64,000 nucleotides of DNA from Sphingosinithalassobacter tenebrarum (GCF_011057975.1 NZ_CP049109.1:558001-622000); one strand, 5' to 3'. Shown: positions 32,249-45,138, numbered from the stretch's first letter. The notes: generated from the sequence alone by a model not told the origin. Made by a program: numbers and translations.

Positions 32249-33616
32249 TTACGCCAGCGTGGGCGCCGCTCCCGGCGTCTGGGTGGGGTCGATCGTGTCT
32301 TCCGGTTCGGCCCGGGTGCTCGCGGCCATCTCCTCGGCCAGCTTGCGATAGTGATGGAAGCCGAGGAAGACCGTGAGGATCGAGGGAATTCCGACCAGCA
32401 GCACAAACCCGCACAGCACGACGCCGATCGATGCGGGATTGCCCGACCAGTCAGTCGCCGCGCCGATCAGCGGCGGGCCGATCAGCGGGCCGACCAGCGT
32501 GATGATCGCATTGAAGATCGCCACCGAGCGGCTGCGCATTTCGCCGGGCGTGATCATCTGCAGCGCGGCGGGGCCGCCGGCGGTCGCCGCGGACTTGCCG
32601 ATGAATGCCAGGAACATCGCGACGATTGCCAGTTCGGGCGTCGGCAGGATCGGATAGAGCGCGCTCATCGGCACGGTGATGCACAGGCCGAGCATCAGTG
32701 TGCGCATGCCGACCAGATCGGCATTCTTGCCGAGGAACTTGCCTGCCCAGAGCGCCAGCGCGGTGCCGAGCGGCCCGGCAGTGAAGTAGAACAGGCCCGT
32801 CACGGCGCCGATCGTGGCGACGTCCCAGCCCCAGACACGCTCGAACAGCGGCACGTTCCAGACGGTGAGCGTGCTCATTGCGAAGTTGCAGGTTCCGCCG
32901 ACGATCAGCACGCCAAAGCCCTTCCACCGGTCGAGCATGTAGCGCACGGCGCTCATCTTGGCGGCTTCTTCCTCGTTCGCGCTGATCGTGTCGCGCTTCT
33001 TGGGTTCCTTCACCGTCAGCATCAGCAGCCCGAAGATGAAGCCGGGAACGCCGACGAGCAGGAAGGTCATCTGCCACGGCGCGAATTCCCGACCGAGGAT
33101 GGTGACATGCCCGACGTCATGGAGCGCGGCGACCAGCATGCCGCCGACCAGAAAGGCGAGTCCGGCGCCGAGATAGGGACCGGCCATATAGAGGCTGATC
33201 GCCCGTGCGCGCCCCTCGCGCTTGAAATAGTCGCTGATGATCGAGACCGAGCAGGGGCTTACCACCGCTTCGCCGATGCCGAGACCCAGGCGCAGCAGCA
33301 GCAGCGGCAGGAACGACATGGCAAAGCCGCTCATCGTCGTCATCGTGCACCAGATGAAGATGCCGAGGATCAGCATCCATTTGCGGCTCGTCTTGTCCGC
33401 CATCACGCCGAGCGGCACCGTTACCGCGACATTGAAAAGCGAGAAGGCCGGACCGAGCAGCAACCCGATCTGAAAGTCGGTAAGCCCGAGCGATTCCTTG
33501 ATCGGCCCCACCACCAGCGAAAGGATGAACCTGTCGAAATAGGACAGGATGAATACCAGCAGGAGAAGTATGACGACATACCAGCGATAGGCCGTGCTCT
33601 TGGGTTCGCTCGTCAC
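32249..33616 (-). CDS. MFS transporter, spinster-like
   Basis: A 455-residue, 12-helix transporter. The N terminus YRWYVVILLLLVFILSYFDR and the loop GVMADKTSRKWML after helix 2 place it in the spinster-like group often found in sphingomonad catabolic clusters. It starts at GTG 33616, preceded by GGGG; the overlapping ATG (ATGTGA) is out of frame. It lies 67 bases downstream of methyltransferase 2, probably on the same transcript from site F. A likely role is uptake of the growth substrate across the inner membrane. Confidence 0.85.
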   Translation of the reverse strand: MTSEPKSTAYRWYVVILLLLVFILSYFDRFILSLVVGPIKESLGLTDFQIGLLLGPAFSLFNVAVTVPLGVMADKTSRKWMLILGIFIWCTMTTMSGFAMSFLPLLLLRLGLGIGEAVVSPCSVSIISDYFKREGRARAISLYMAGPYLGAGLAFLVGGMLVAALHDVGHVTILGREFAPWQMTFLLVGVPGFIFGLLMLTVKEPKKRDTISANEEEAAKMSAVRYMLDRWKGFGVLIVGGTCNFAMSTLTVWNVPLFERVWGWDVATIGAVTGLFYFTAGPLGTALALWAGKFLGKNADLVGMRTLMLGLCITVPMSALYPILPTPELAIVAMFLAFIGKSAATAGGPAALQMITPGEMRSRSVAIFNAIITLVGPLIGPPLIGAATDWSGNPASIGVVLCGFVLLVGIPSILTVFLGFHHYRKLAEEMAASTRAEPEDTIDPTQTPGAAPTLA

Positions 33617-33683
33617 ATATTTCCCCTGCTCTGACCGGCTTCAGGCGCCGGTGATGTTGGTAATTCCCCCGGTCGCCCGACGC

Positions 33684-34889
33684 TTATTCGGGCAGGCTGC
33701 TGCCGAACACGTACCAGCCGCCCTTGCCGTGACGCGGACGTCCCGGTTCGTCCCAGTCGAACTCGCTGTGGCGATCGGGATAGCTGTTCACGTCGGGCAG
33801 GATATGCGCGAAGCTGCGCCCGGCATCGAACCCGGCTCCCTCGCACAGCGCAATCGGATCCTGCGCGCGAAAGGCAGTGTAGAAGGGTTCGTTATTGTGC
33901 TCGGTATCCCAGTTCCAGAAATAGTCTTCCCACGGATCGACCAGGTTCGACGCGGGCAGTTCCTGATGCACCATCAGTCCGCCGGGCCGCAGCAAGCGTC
34001 GGCATTCGGCGAGCACGTTGCGCGTCGCCTTGACCGGAATTTCGTGGAAGAAGAAGCTCGATACGATCAGGTCGAAATGCTGATCGGGGAAGTCGAGCTG
34101 CTCGGCATTCTGCTGGCTGAAATGGATCGGCACATCCATGTGCTCGGCAATCGCATGGCCCCAGCGCAGCAGCGGCGCGCCGACATCGACGCCGTGGATT
34201 TCGGCCTCGGGAAAGGCATCGGCATAGGGGATCAAGTTCTTCCCCGATGACGTGCCCAGATCGAGGATGCGCAGCGGCCGGAAATCGGGGCGCTTGTGCT
34301 TGATCCAGCGGCTGATCACGCGCGCGACGCCGCCCCAGCTGCGGAAATTCATGCTCGCGCTGAAGACGCGCGCGCCAAGGCTTACGACCGCGCCCTGCGC
34401 GACATCGTCCTCGATCCATTCGGAATGGAAACAGCCCGGCGTCAGATGCACGTCGAGCGCCGTGACATAGCGCGGAATTTCAAGATCGGGGTCGAGCCGC
34501 AGCGACCCGCCCGCCGGATTGCGCTCGGCGGCGTCGCGGGCAACCGCAATCATCTCGGGCAGGGCGCGCTCGACTTCGTCCTGCACCGACAGGAAGCACA
34601 TTTCCTGCGCATTGTAGCGAAGCGCGCTGTAGAGTTGGTAGCTCGGTTCTTTTTCCATCGCGGCGTCGATCGCGCGGGCCGAATCGAACACGGTGCCGCG
34701 CGCTTCGGCGGCGGGCCGTATCCGCGATTCGAAATCGTCGTGAACCGCTTCGGGCATATCCTGAATCGCATAGCGACGCAGCGCGCTGGCGAAGCGCTGG
34801 CGCCCGCGTTCGTCGAGCGTCGGATGCGCGAGCGATTCGATATCCGGGATGGCGGAATTCTGGCGATCCGATGTCGTGTCCACGGCCAT
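33684..34889 (-). CDS. SAM-dependent methyltransferase 2 with long N-terminal domain
   Basis: A 401-residue protein related to the one at 18381-19511. An N-terminal domain of about 200 residues contains TALDVHLTPG (143-152), matching DVDIHLQPG in its relative. The class I methyltransferase domain begins at about 205 with LDLGTSSG (209-216) and includes FFFHEIPVKATRNV, aligned to HNLMHEIGEEKRRKM. ATG 34889 follows GGAGGTG. Why a catabolic island needs two such enzymes is unclear; O- or N-methyl transfer within the pathway, or protection from an intermediate, are options. Confidence 0.8.
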   Translation of the reverse strand: MAVDTTSDRQNSAIPDIESLAHPTLDERGRQRFASALRRYAIQDMPEAVHDDFESRIRPAAEARGTVFDSARAIDAAMEKEPSYQLYSALRYNAQEMCFLSVQDEVERALPEMIAVARDAAERNPAGGSLRLDPDLEIPRYVTALDVHLTPGCFHSEWIEDDVAQGAVVSLGARVFSASMNFRSWGGVARVISRWIKHKRPDFRPLRILDLGTSSGKNLIPYADAFPEAEIHGVDVGAPLLRWGHAIAEHMDVPIHFSQQNAEQLDFPDQHFDLIVSSFFFHEIPVKATRNVLAECRRLLRPGGLMVHQELPASNLVDPWEDYFWNWDTEHNNEPFYTAFRAQDPIALCEGAGFDAGRSFAHILPDVNSYPDRHSEFDWDEPGRPRHGKGGWYVFGSSLPE

Positions 34890-34977
34890 GATGCACCTCC
34901 GTCCTTGGCGACTGCCGAGCGGCGGCTGGGACGCTTTTCGCTTGACCTCGTGCCGCTCTGGAGCGTTTACGCCTGTT

Positions 34978-35001
34978 GAATAGTCTTATATCTAGTACAA
35001 A
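34978..35001. promoter_or_regulatory. Operator site F of the island regulon
   Basis: Read on the minus strand: TTTGTACTAG-4-AAGACTATTC, matching site B at about 18 of 24 bases. It sits between the divergent methyltransferase 2 and monooxygenase genes and overlaps an in-frame ATG at 35001, one reason to prefer the downstream GTG start of the monooxygenase. Confidence 0.55.
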
Positions 35002-35021
35002 TGGAAACGCAAGGGGACGCT

Positions 35022-36221
35022 GTGGGACCGGATAAGAGACGGGTGGTGATCGTGGGTGCGGGGCCGGTGGGCCTGACCGCCGCGCGGCTGATGCAGGAGA
35101 AGGGGATTCCCTTCGTCCTGATCGAGGCCGCGGAGCAGCTTTCTGAGGATTTGCGAGCCTCCACCTTTCATCCTCCGACGCTTGAAATGCTCGATACGCT
35201 GGGCGCGGGCGCGCCGCTTATCGCGCAGGGGCTGATCGGTCGCACCTGGCAGATTCGCCTGCACCCGAGCGGCGAGAAGGCGCTGTTCGATCTTGCCGCG
35301 ATCGCGGACGACACAGCCCACCCCTATCGCCTGCAATGCACGCAGGCGACTCTGTGCCGCATCCTGCTGGCGCAGGTGCGCGAGCGCGGCGGCGATGTGC
35401 GGATGGGCATGGCGGCCGATGCGATCGAACAGGACGACAATGGCGTCCGTGTCACGGCGAAGGCGGCGGACGGATCGACCGAAATCTTCGAAGGCGGCTG
35501 GCTGATCGGGGCGGATGGCGCCCGCTCGCGCGTGCGCGGCGAAGTCGCGACCAGTTTCGAAGGCAAGACCTATCCCGAAACGACGATCCTCGCGACGACT
35601 CGCTTTCCGTTCGAGGAGCATCTGCCCGGGCTGTCCAACGTCAATTATGTCTGGAAGGACGCCGGGACGTTCAGCCTGTTGCGGCTGCCCGATCTGTGGC
35701 GGTGCAGTCTTTATCCCGATGGCGACGAGACCATCGAGGATGCGGTGCGGCCCGAAAGCATCGCGCGCAAGCTGCAGGAAATCGCGCCGAGCGATACGCC
35801 GCATATCGTTGACGAAATCCGGCCCTATCGCATCCACATGCGGATCGTGGACCGCTATCGCAACGGCCGCATCCTGCTGGCCGGCGACGCCGCGCATCTC
35901 AATTCGCCTTCGGGCGGCATGGGGATGAACGGCGGCATCCATGACGCGTTCGAGCTGGTGAACACGCTGGAACAGGTGATCGACGGCGTGTCGCCCGACC
36001 TGCTCGATCGCTATACGCGCCGTCGCCGTCCGATCGCCGAGGACGAGATACTCAAACAGGCCGATCGCAACCGGTCGCGGATGCAGGAGCGCGATCCCGC
36101 GCGTCGCCGCGAAATGCTGGCCGAGCTTCAGGCGATCGCCGCCGATCCCGACAAGGCGCGCGCGCATCTGCTGCGCACATCGATGTACACGGGCCTCGCC
36201 CGCGCGGCGGAAATCGCATGA
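35022..36221 (+). CDS. Group A FAD-dependent aromatic monooxygenase
   Basis: A 399-residue single-component flavin hydroxylase. VVIVGAGPVGLTAARLM binds FAD, IGADGARSRVR is the DG motif and LLAGDAAHLNSPSGGMGMNGG the GD motif. Such enzymes hydroxylate phenolic or hydroxypyridine rings with NAD(P)H and oxygen. The GTG at 35022 is preferred because AAGGGG lies five bases before it; the ATG at 35001 has no ribosome binding site and overlaps operator site F. First gene of a unit with the isomerase-like, ALDH and NTF2-like genes, all tightly spaced. It probably starts ring attack in the island pathway. Confidence 0.85.
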   Translation: MGPDKRRVVIVGAGPVGLTAARLMQEKGIPFVLIEAAEQLSEDLRASTFHPPTLEMLDTLGAGAPLIAQGLIGRTWQIRLHPSGEKALFDLAAIADDTAHPYRLQCTQATLCRILLAQVRERGGDVRMGMAADAIEQDDNGVRVTAKAADGSTEIFEGGWLIGADGARSRVRGEVATSFEGKTYPETTILATTRFPFEEHLPGLSNVNYVWKDAGTFSLLRLPDLWRCSLYPDGDETIEDAVRPESIARKLQEIAPSDTPHIVDEIRPYRIHMRIVDRYRNGRILLAGDAAHLNSPSGGMGMNGGIHDAFELVNTLEQVIDGVSPDLLDRYTRRRRPIAEDEILKQADRNRSRMQERDPARRREMLAELQAIAADPDKARAHLLRTSMYTGLARAAEIA

Positions 36222-36976
36222 GCGGCCGGTACGATTACGGATGCGCCGGGATCATCGGCATCGGTACGCCGCAGGCCAACCCCACGGTCGAGGCGGAGAT
36301 GCGCATCCTGTTCGATCCGACCGTGCTGACTCAGACGGTGCGGCTCACCAGCGGCGCGGAAGCGTCGAACGATCGGCTGCGCGACTATCTGCTCGGTCTC
36401 GAAACCGCGCTCGAACGCTATGACACGCTGCGCCCGGCGGCGTTCGGATTCGCCTGCACCGGTTCTTCCTATCTGGTGCGTGCGAACGATCAGGCGCTGC
36501 TGCTCGATCGGCTGCAGCGGCAGTTCGGCTTTCCCATCGTGACCGCCACCGACGCAATAACCGCAGAACTGGACCTGGCGGGGGCGAAGCGAATCGCACT
36601 CGCCTCGCCCTATCCGGGGACGCTTTCCGACGCGGCGGCCGATTTCTGGCGCGAAGCCGGGTTCGATGTCGCGACGGTACGGCGGATCGACACCGGCATC
36701 GCCGATACGCGCGGCATCTATACGCTGGGCAGCGCCGATGCGCGGCCGGTCGCGCAGGAACTGGCGAAGCTCGATGTCGACGCGGTGCTGCTCAGCGGCA
36801 CTGGCATGCCGTCGCTCGCGCTGCTCGCGCAAGCCGAGGACGGCCCTGCCATATTTTCCTCCAACTATTGCCTCGCCGCGCAGCTCTGCCGTGTCGCGGG
36901 GCTGCCCGCGCTCGACCGCTCGCAATGGGTCGCGCGCCTCGCCCAAGCCACCAGCCCGAAGGAACTTGCCCCATGA
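36218..36976 (+). CDS. Asp/Glu racemase superfamily protein (maleate isomerase/arylmalonate decarboxylase-like)
   Basis: A 252-residue member of the group containing maleate cis-trans isomerase and arylmalonate decarboxylase. The first catalytic cysteine is present (Cys80 in FGFACTGSSYL). The second is replaced: the matching loop reads LLSGTGMPSL with Gly194. Single-cysteine members exist in the decarboxylase branch, but there the retained cysteine is the second one. It is coupled by ATGA overlaps to the monooxygenase and the ALDH. A maleate-type isomerase role fits the pathway but is not certain. Confidence 0.75.
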   Translation: MSGRYDYGCAGIIGIGTPQANPTVEAEMRILFDPTVLTQTVRLTSGAEASNDRLRDYLLGLETALERYDTLRPAAFGFACTGSSYLVRANDQALLLDRLQRQFGFPIVTATDAITAELDLAGAKRIALASPYPGTLSDAAADFWREAGFDVATVRRIDTGIADTRGIYTLGSADARPVAQELAKLDVDAVLLSGTGMPSLALLAQAEDGPAIFSSNYCLAAQLCRVAGLPALDRSQWVARLAQATSPKELAP

Positions 36977-38442
36977 CCGACACGCCGACCGCCATCATCG
37001 ACGCCCAGCCGGTCACCGGCAGCGGCACTCCGTTCGACGTTGTCGATCCCGCCAGCGAGGAAGTGATCGCGACGATCCCCGGCGCCGAGGACGCGCTGGT
37101 CGACCGCGCCGTCACATCGGCCCGCGCCGCCTTCGAAAAGGGCGACTGGCGGCTGTTGCCCGTCGCGGACAAGCAGAAGGTGCTGCGCGATTCGGCCGAC
37201 GCGATCGACGCGGCGGCCGATGACATCGCCGATATCGAATGCGCCAATACCGGCCTGCCCTATCATCAGGTGCGCGGGCGGCAGGTCGGCCGTGCAGCCG
37301 ACAATTTCCGTTTCTTCGCCGATTATATCGGCCAGATGACCGCCGAGCTCTATGAGCAGGAGGCCAATTACCTCACTTATGTCCGGCGCGAGCCGCTGGG
37401 TGTCGCGGGTCTCATCTCGCCGTGGAATTCGCCGCTCGCGCTGGGGTCGATGAAGATCGCTTCGGCCATCGCCTTCGGCAACAGCTGCGTCATCAAGCCG
37501 GCGGAGCAGGCGCCGCTCGGCCTCACGATGATGACTCAGGTGATGCAGGGCGCCGGATTGCCGCCGGGCGTGGTCAATCTGGTCAACGGGCTGGGCGTGG
37601 AAAGCGGCGACCGGCTGGTCCGCCACCCGCTGATCGATGGCGTTTCGTTCACGGGCGGTACGCGGACAGGCAAGATCATCATGGAGGCCGCCGGCGCGAT
37701 GCTGAAACCGTCCGTCATGGAACTGGGCGGCAAATCGGCGAACATCATCTTCGACGATGCCGATTTCGAACAGGCGGTCGATGGCGCGCTGGTCGGCATC
37801 TTCACCAATAACGGCCAGCAATGCCTCGCCGGATCGCGCATCCTCGTCCAGCGCGGCATCTATGACCGTTTCGTCGAGGCATTCGTGGCGCGCGCGAAGA
37901 AGGTCCGTGTCGGCCATCCGCGCGAAGCGACCACCGAAGTCGGCCCGCTGATGACCAAGGCGCATTACGATCATGTGATGAGCTTCGTCCCCGCCGCCGA
38001 GGATGCCGGCGCCCGTATCCTTGTGGGCGGTGGCCGCGCCGAAGGGTTCGAGCGCGGCTATTATTTCCAGCCGACCATCGTCGAGGTCGATTCGAACACG
38101 CATCGGCTGTGTCAGGAGGAAATCTTCGGCCCGTTCGCGGCGATCATGCCGTTCGACACCGCCGAGGAGGCATGGGCCATCGCCAATGAATCGCGCTTCG
38201 GGCTGGTCAGCTACATCTGGTCGCAGGACATTGCGAAGATCATGGAGGGGCAGGAGCGCATCTTCGCCGGCACCGTGTGGTGCAACACCCCGATGATCCG
38301 CGATCTCCACGCCCCGTTCGGCGGCTATCGCGAATCGGGCGTCGGCGCCGAGGGCGGCCGCGCCGCCGAAGCCTTCTACACCCGGCAGAAGACGGTGAGC
38401 ATTCCGCGCCGCCCGCTCACCCTGCCCAAGCTGGGAGCCTGA
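36973..38442 (+). CDS. Aldehyde dehydrogenase
   Basis: A 489-residue NAD(P)-dependent ALDH. The catalytic pair is Glu250 (MELGGKSAN) and Cys284 (NNGQQCLAGSR), and SFTGGTRTGKII is the cofactor loop. The C-terminal GTVWCNTPMIRDLHAPFGGYRESGVGAEGG resembles muconate-semialdehyde dehydrogenases such as HpaE and XylG. ATG 36973 overlaps the preceding stop. It would oxidise an aldehyde from ring opening or side-chain metabolism to an acid. Followed after four bases by the NTF2-like gene. Confidence 0.9.
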   Translation: MTDTPTAIIDAQPVTGSGTPFDVVDPASEEVIATIPGAEDALVDRAVTSARAAFEKGDWRLLPVADKQKVLRDSADAIDAAADDIADIECANTGLPYHQVRGRQVGRAADNFRFFADYIGQMTAELYEQEANYLTYVRREPLGVAGLISPWNSPLALGSMKIASAIAFGNSCVIKPAEQAPLGLTMMTQVMQGAGLPPGVVNLVNGLGVESGDRLVRHPLIDGVSFTGGTRTGKIIMEAAGAMLKPSVMELGGKSANIIFDDADFEQAVDGALVGIFTNNGQQCLAGSRILVQRGIYDRFVEAFVARAKKVRVGHPREATTEVGPLMTKAHYDHVMSFVPAAEDAGARILVGGGRAEGFERGYYFQPTIVEVDSNTHRLCQEEIFGPFAAIMPFDTAEEAWAIANESRFGLVSYIWSQDIAKIMEGQERIFAGTVWCNTPMIRDLHAPFGGYRESGVGAEGGRAAEAFYTRQKTVSIPRRPLTLPKLGA

Positions 38443-38446
38443 CCCG

Positions 38447-38935
38447 ATGGCCAGCCTGCACGAAGAACTGACCGAATTTCTCGATGCCTATTTCGAAGCA
38501 TGGAACCGCTATGACGTCCCTGCGATGAAGGCACTGTGGGACGCGGACGAACCCGATGTCACCTATCTGGCCGAAGAGGCGGAACCGCATCACGGATGGG
38601 ACGCGGTGCACCGCTATTGGGGTGTCGACCGTTCCCAGTCCGAGCGGCTGGTGAGCTGGCACGATCTGCATGCGACCCGGGCGAGCGACGATGTCGCGAT
38701 CGCGTTCTTCCACGCCAACTGGAGCACCTATATTCCAGGCAACCGCCTCTATCCGCGGCCCTTTGGCGGGCCGGTGCGGATTTCGATGGTGCTGCGGCGC
38801 AAGGCCGATGGCTGGCGCGCGATCCACTATGTCGAATGCCCGCTTGCCTCGATCGTCCAGCTGCGCAAGGCGCATGAGGACGCAGTCGAGCCCGCGCTGC
38901 ACGAACGCCTTGCCGCCAAGGGCATCACCTACTGA
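38447..38935 (+). CDS. NTF2-like (SnoaL/DUF4440-type) protein
   Basis: A 162-residue cone-shaped NTF2-fold protein. The opening helix ELTEFLDAYFEAWNRYDVPAMKALW is typical, and the C-terminal strand reads GWRAIHYVECPL. Members act as small isomerases, hydratases or ligand binders. Last gene of the monooxygenase unit, four bases after the ALDH, so probably a pathway enzyme or accessory. No specific reaction can be assigned. Confidence 0.7.
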   Translation: MASLHEELTEFLDAYFEAWNRYDVPAMKALWDADEPDVTYLAEEAEPHHGWDAVHRYWGVDRSQSERLVSWHDLHATRASDDVAIAFFHANWSTYIPGNRLYPRPFGGPVRISMVLRRKADGWRAIHYVECPLASIVQLRKAHEDAVEPALHERLAAKGITY

Positions 38936-38964
38936 TCCTCCCTCCAAGCGAAAGAAGAGAGATT

Positions 38965-39516
38965 ATGGCAACCGAACTTCAGACCGTCCCGGTCCGCACC
39001 ATCGATGGCAGGGATGCCAGCCTCGGCGATTATGCCGGCAAGGTGCTGCTCGTCGTCAACGTCGCTTCGAAATGCGGCCTCACCCCGCAATATGAAGGGC
39101 TCGAAGCGCTCTATCGCTCCAAGAAGGATGCCGGTCTGGTCGTGCTCGGCTTCCCGGCCAACAACTTCCTTGCGCAGGAGCCCGGCACCGAGGAGGAAAT
39201 CGCGACCTTCTGTTCGACCGAATATGACGTGACTTTCCCGATGTTCTCGAAGATCAGCGTCGCGGGCGAGGATCGCCACGCGCTCTATTCGGCGCTGGTC
39301 GCCGCCGAACCGGAAGCGCAGGGTCCCAATGGCGAAGCGATGCGCGAACGCCTGTCGAGCAAGAACATTCCGATCCATCCCAAGCCCGAAGTGCTGTGGA
39401 ATTTCGAGAAGTTCGTGATCGGCCGCGACGGCGAAGTCGCCGCGCGCTTTGCTCCCGATACGCCGCCGAGCGACCCCGAGCTGCTCGCCGCGATCGACAA
39501 GGCGCTTGCCGCCTGA
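38965..39516 (+). CDS. Glutathione peroxidase family thiol peroxidase
   Basis: A 183-residue GPx-fold peroxidase using cysteine, not selenocysteine: Cys37 in NVASKCGLTPQYEG. Trp145 and Asn146 of the catalytic tetrad are present (LWNFEKF), but the usual Gln in the FPCNQF motif is Asn67 (FPANNFLAQEPG). The protein is longer than the common 160 residues because of an insert around 112-135. It reduces peroxides with thioredoxin or glutathione. It lies 29 bases after the NTF2-like gene and may be co-transcribed, or be a host gene at the island border. Confidence 0.88.
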   Translation: MATELQTVPVRTIDGRDASLGDYAGKVLLVVNVASKCGLTPQYEGLEALYRSKKDAGLVVLGFPANNFLAQEPGTEEEIATFCSTEYDVTFPMFSKISVAGEDRHALYSALVAAEPEAQGPNGEAMRERLSSKNIPIHPKPEVLWNFEKFVIGRDGEVAARFAPDTPPSDPELLAAIDKALAA

Positions 39517-39597
39517 CCGACGCGGCACGTCGCAGCGGCGGCACGCTCCGTAACATTGCGAATCGGAACCGGGAGGGCGGTGCGACATATTCGGGGC

Positions 39598-43887
<4,290 letters not shown>

Positions 43888-43891
<4 letters not shown>

Positions 43892-44175
43892 CCGATCGCG
43901 ACTCCGCACCGCCCGACCGGCTGGCCGATGCGGCGCATGTCGCGCGGCGCCGCGCGGAAAGAGGTGCACGGACCCCCGAACCCTCGCTCGCCGCGCGGCT
44001 GGCGCAGATTGGCGTGCTCGGCTGGATGATCGTCCTCCCGGCGCTGGCGGGAGTGGCGATCGGCCGCCTCGTCGACCGGCGGTTCGACAGCGGCATCATG
44101 ATGACGGCGGCACTGCTGTTGCTCGGCGTGTCGATCGGCTTCTGGTCGGCGTGGCGCTGGATGCATCGGTCATGA
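43888..44175 (+). CDS. atpQ: N-ATPase accessory membrane protein AtpQ (AtpI-like)
   Basis: A 95-residue protein with a hydrophilic N terminus (1-35) and two membrane helices (about 40-62 and 70-88), the second containing LLLLGVSIGFWSAW. It matches the AtpI/AtpQ group found in N-ATPase operons, thought to help rotor-ring assembly or metal supply. ATG 43888 and the stop both overlap neighbours. Confidence 0.75.
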
Positions 44176-44440
44176 GCGTCACGCTGCAGCTTCTTCTCGG
44201 CGCGCTTGGTGGAATCGCGCTCGCCGCGCTCCATCTCGGCACGCTTTCGCCCAGCGTGCGCTGGATGTCCGAAGGGCGGGCGGCGGCGGCGGTATTGCTG
44301 CAGTTCGTTCGTTTCGCGCTGCTCGCCGCGGCGTTGTTCGCGCTGGCGCAGCTGGGGGCGGCGACGCTCGTCGCGGCGGTGGTAACGCTGATCGCGACGC
44401 GACTGCTGCTGCTCCACCGGCTTTCGCGGACCTGCCATGA
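44172..44440 (+). pseudogene. atpR: atpR with no in-frame stop (probable -1 frameshift)
   Basis: The first 80 or so residues read as a three-helix membrane protein of the AtpR type (MSVTLQLLLGALGGIALAAL to RLLLLHRL). The expected end would be the TGA in CCATGATC that overlaps the atpB start at 44437, but that TGA is in another frame. In the sequence as given the atpR frame has no stop through all of atpB and is in the same frame as atpE, ending only at 45383. A single missing base near 44400-44430 would explain it. The end coordinate given is the expected natural stop. Confidence 0.6.
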
Positions 44441-45138
44441 TCGGTTCGCCGCTCGCGATCGAACCCGTGTTCCAGCTCGGTTCCGTGCCGATCACCATGC
44501 CGGTGCTCGTCACCTGGGGGATCATACTGGTCCTTGTCGGCGGCGCGGCGCTGCTGACGCGGCGGCTGCGGATCGAACCGGGCAAGGCGCAGGTCGCGCT
44601 CGAGCTGCTGGTGTCGACGATCGACAGCCAGATCCGCGACACGATGCAGGCCGACCCGGCGCGCCACCGCATGCTGATCGGCGGATTGTTCGTGTTCATC
44701 CTGATCGCCAACTGGACCGCGCTGATCCCGGGCGTCGAGCCGCCGACCGCCCATATCGAGACCGACGCGGCGCTTGCCGCGATCGTGTTCGCGGCGATGA
44801 TCCGCGAAGGCGTGCGTGCACGCGGCGCGCTCGGCTATCTCAAGAGCTTCGCCGAGCCGGTCTGGTTCATGGCGCCGCTGACCCTGATCGAGCAGATCAC
44901 GCGCACCTTCTCGATGATCGTGCGCCTGTTCGGCAACGTGATGAGCGGGGTGTTCGTCATCGGCATCCTGCTCTCGCTCGCCGGACTGCTCGTCCCGATC
45001 CCGCTGATGGCGCTCGACCTGCTCACCGGCGCGGTCCAGGCCTATATCTTCGCGGTGCTGGCGATGGTGTTCATCGGCGCCGCGATCGGCGAATCCGCTC
45101 CTTCTTCCCCCGACACTCATTCGCAGGAACCGACATGA
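44437..45138 (+). CDS. atpB: N-ATPase Fo a subunit
   Basis: A 233-residue integral membrane subunit with about five helices. The essential arginine lies in ITRTFSMIVRLFGNVMSG. It forms the ion half-channels against the c ring. ATG 44437 lies directly after the atpR region, and the stop overlaps the atpE start. Confidence 0.9.
   Translation: MIGSPLAIEPVFQLGSVPITMPVLVTWGIILVLVGGAALLTRRLRIEPGKAQVALELLVSTIDSQIRDTMQADPARHRMLIGGLFVFILIANWTALIPGVEPPTAHIETDAALAAIVFAAMIREGVRARGALGYLKSFAEPVWFMAPLTLIEQITRTFSMIVRLFGNVMSGVFVIGILLSLAGLLVPIPLMALDLLTGAVQAYIFAVLAMVFIGAAIGESAPSSPDTHSQEPT

Noticed and set aside
34981..35001. ATG 35001 as the monooxygenase start
   Set aside because: It lacks a ribosome binding site and overlaps the operator; GTG 35022 has AAGGGG five bases upstream.
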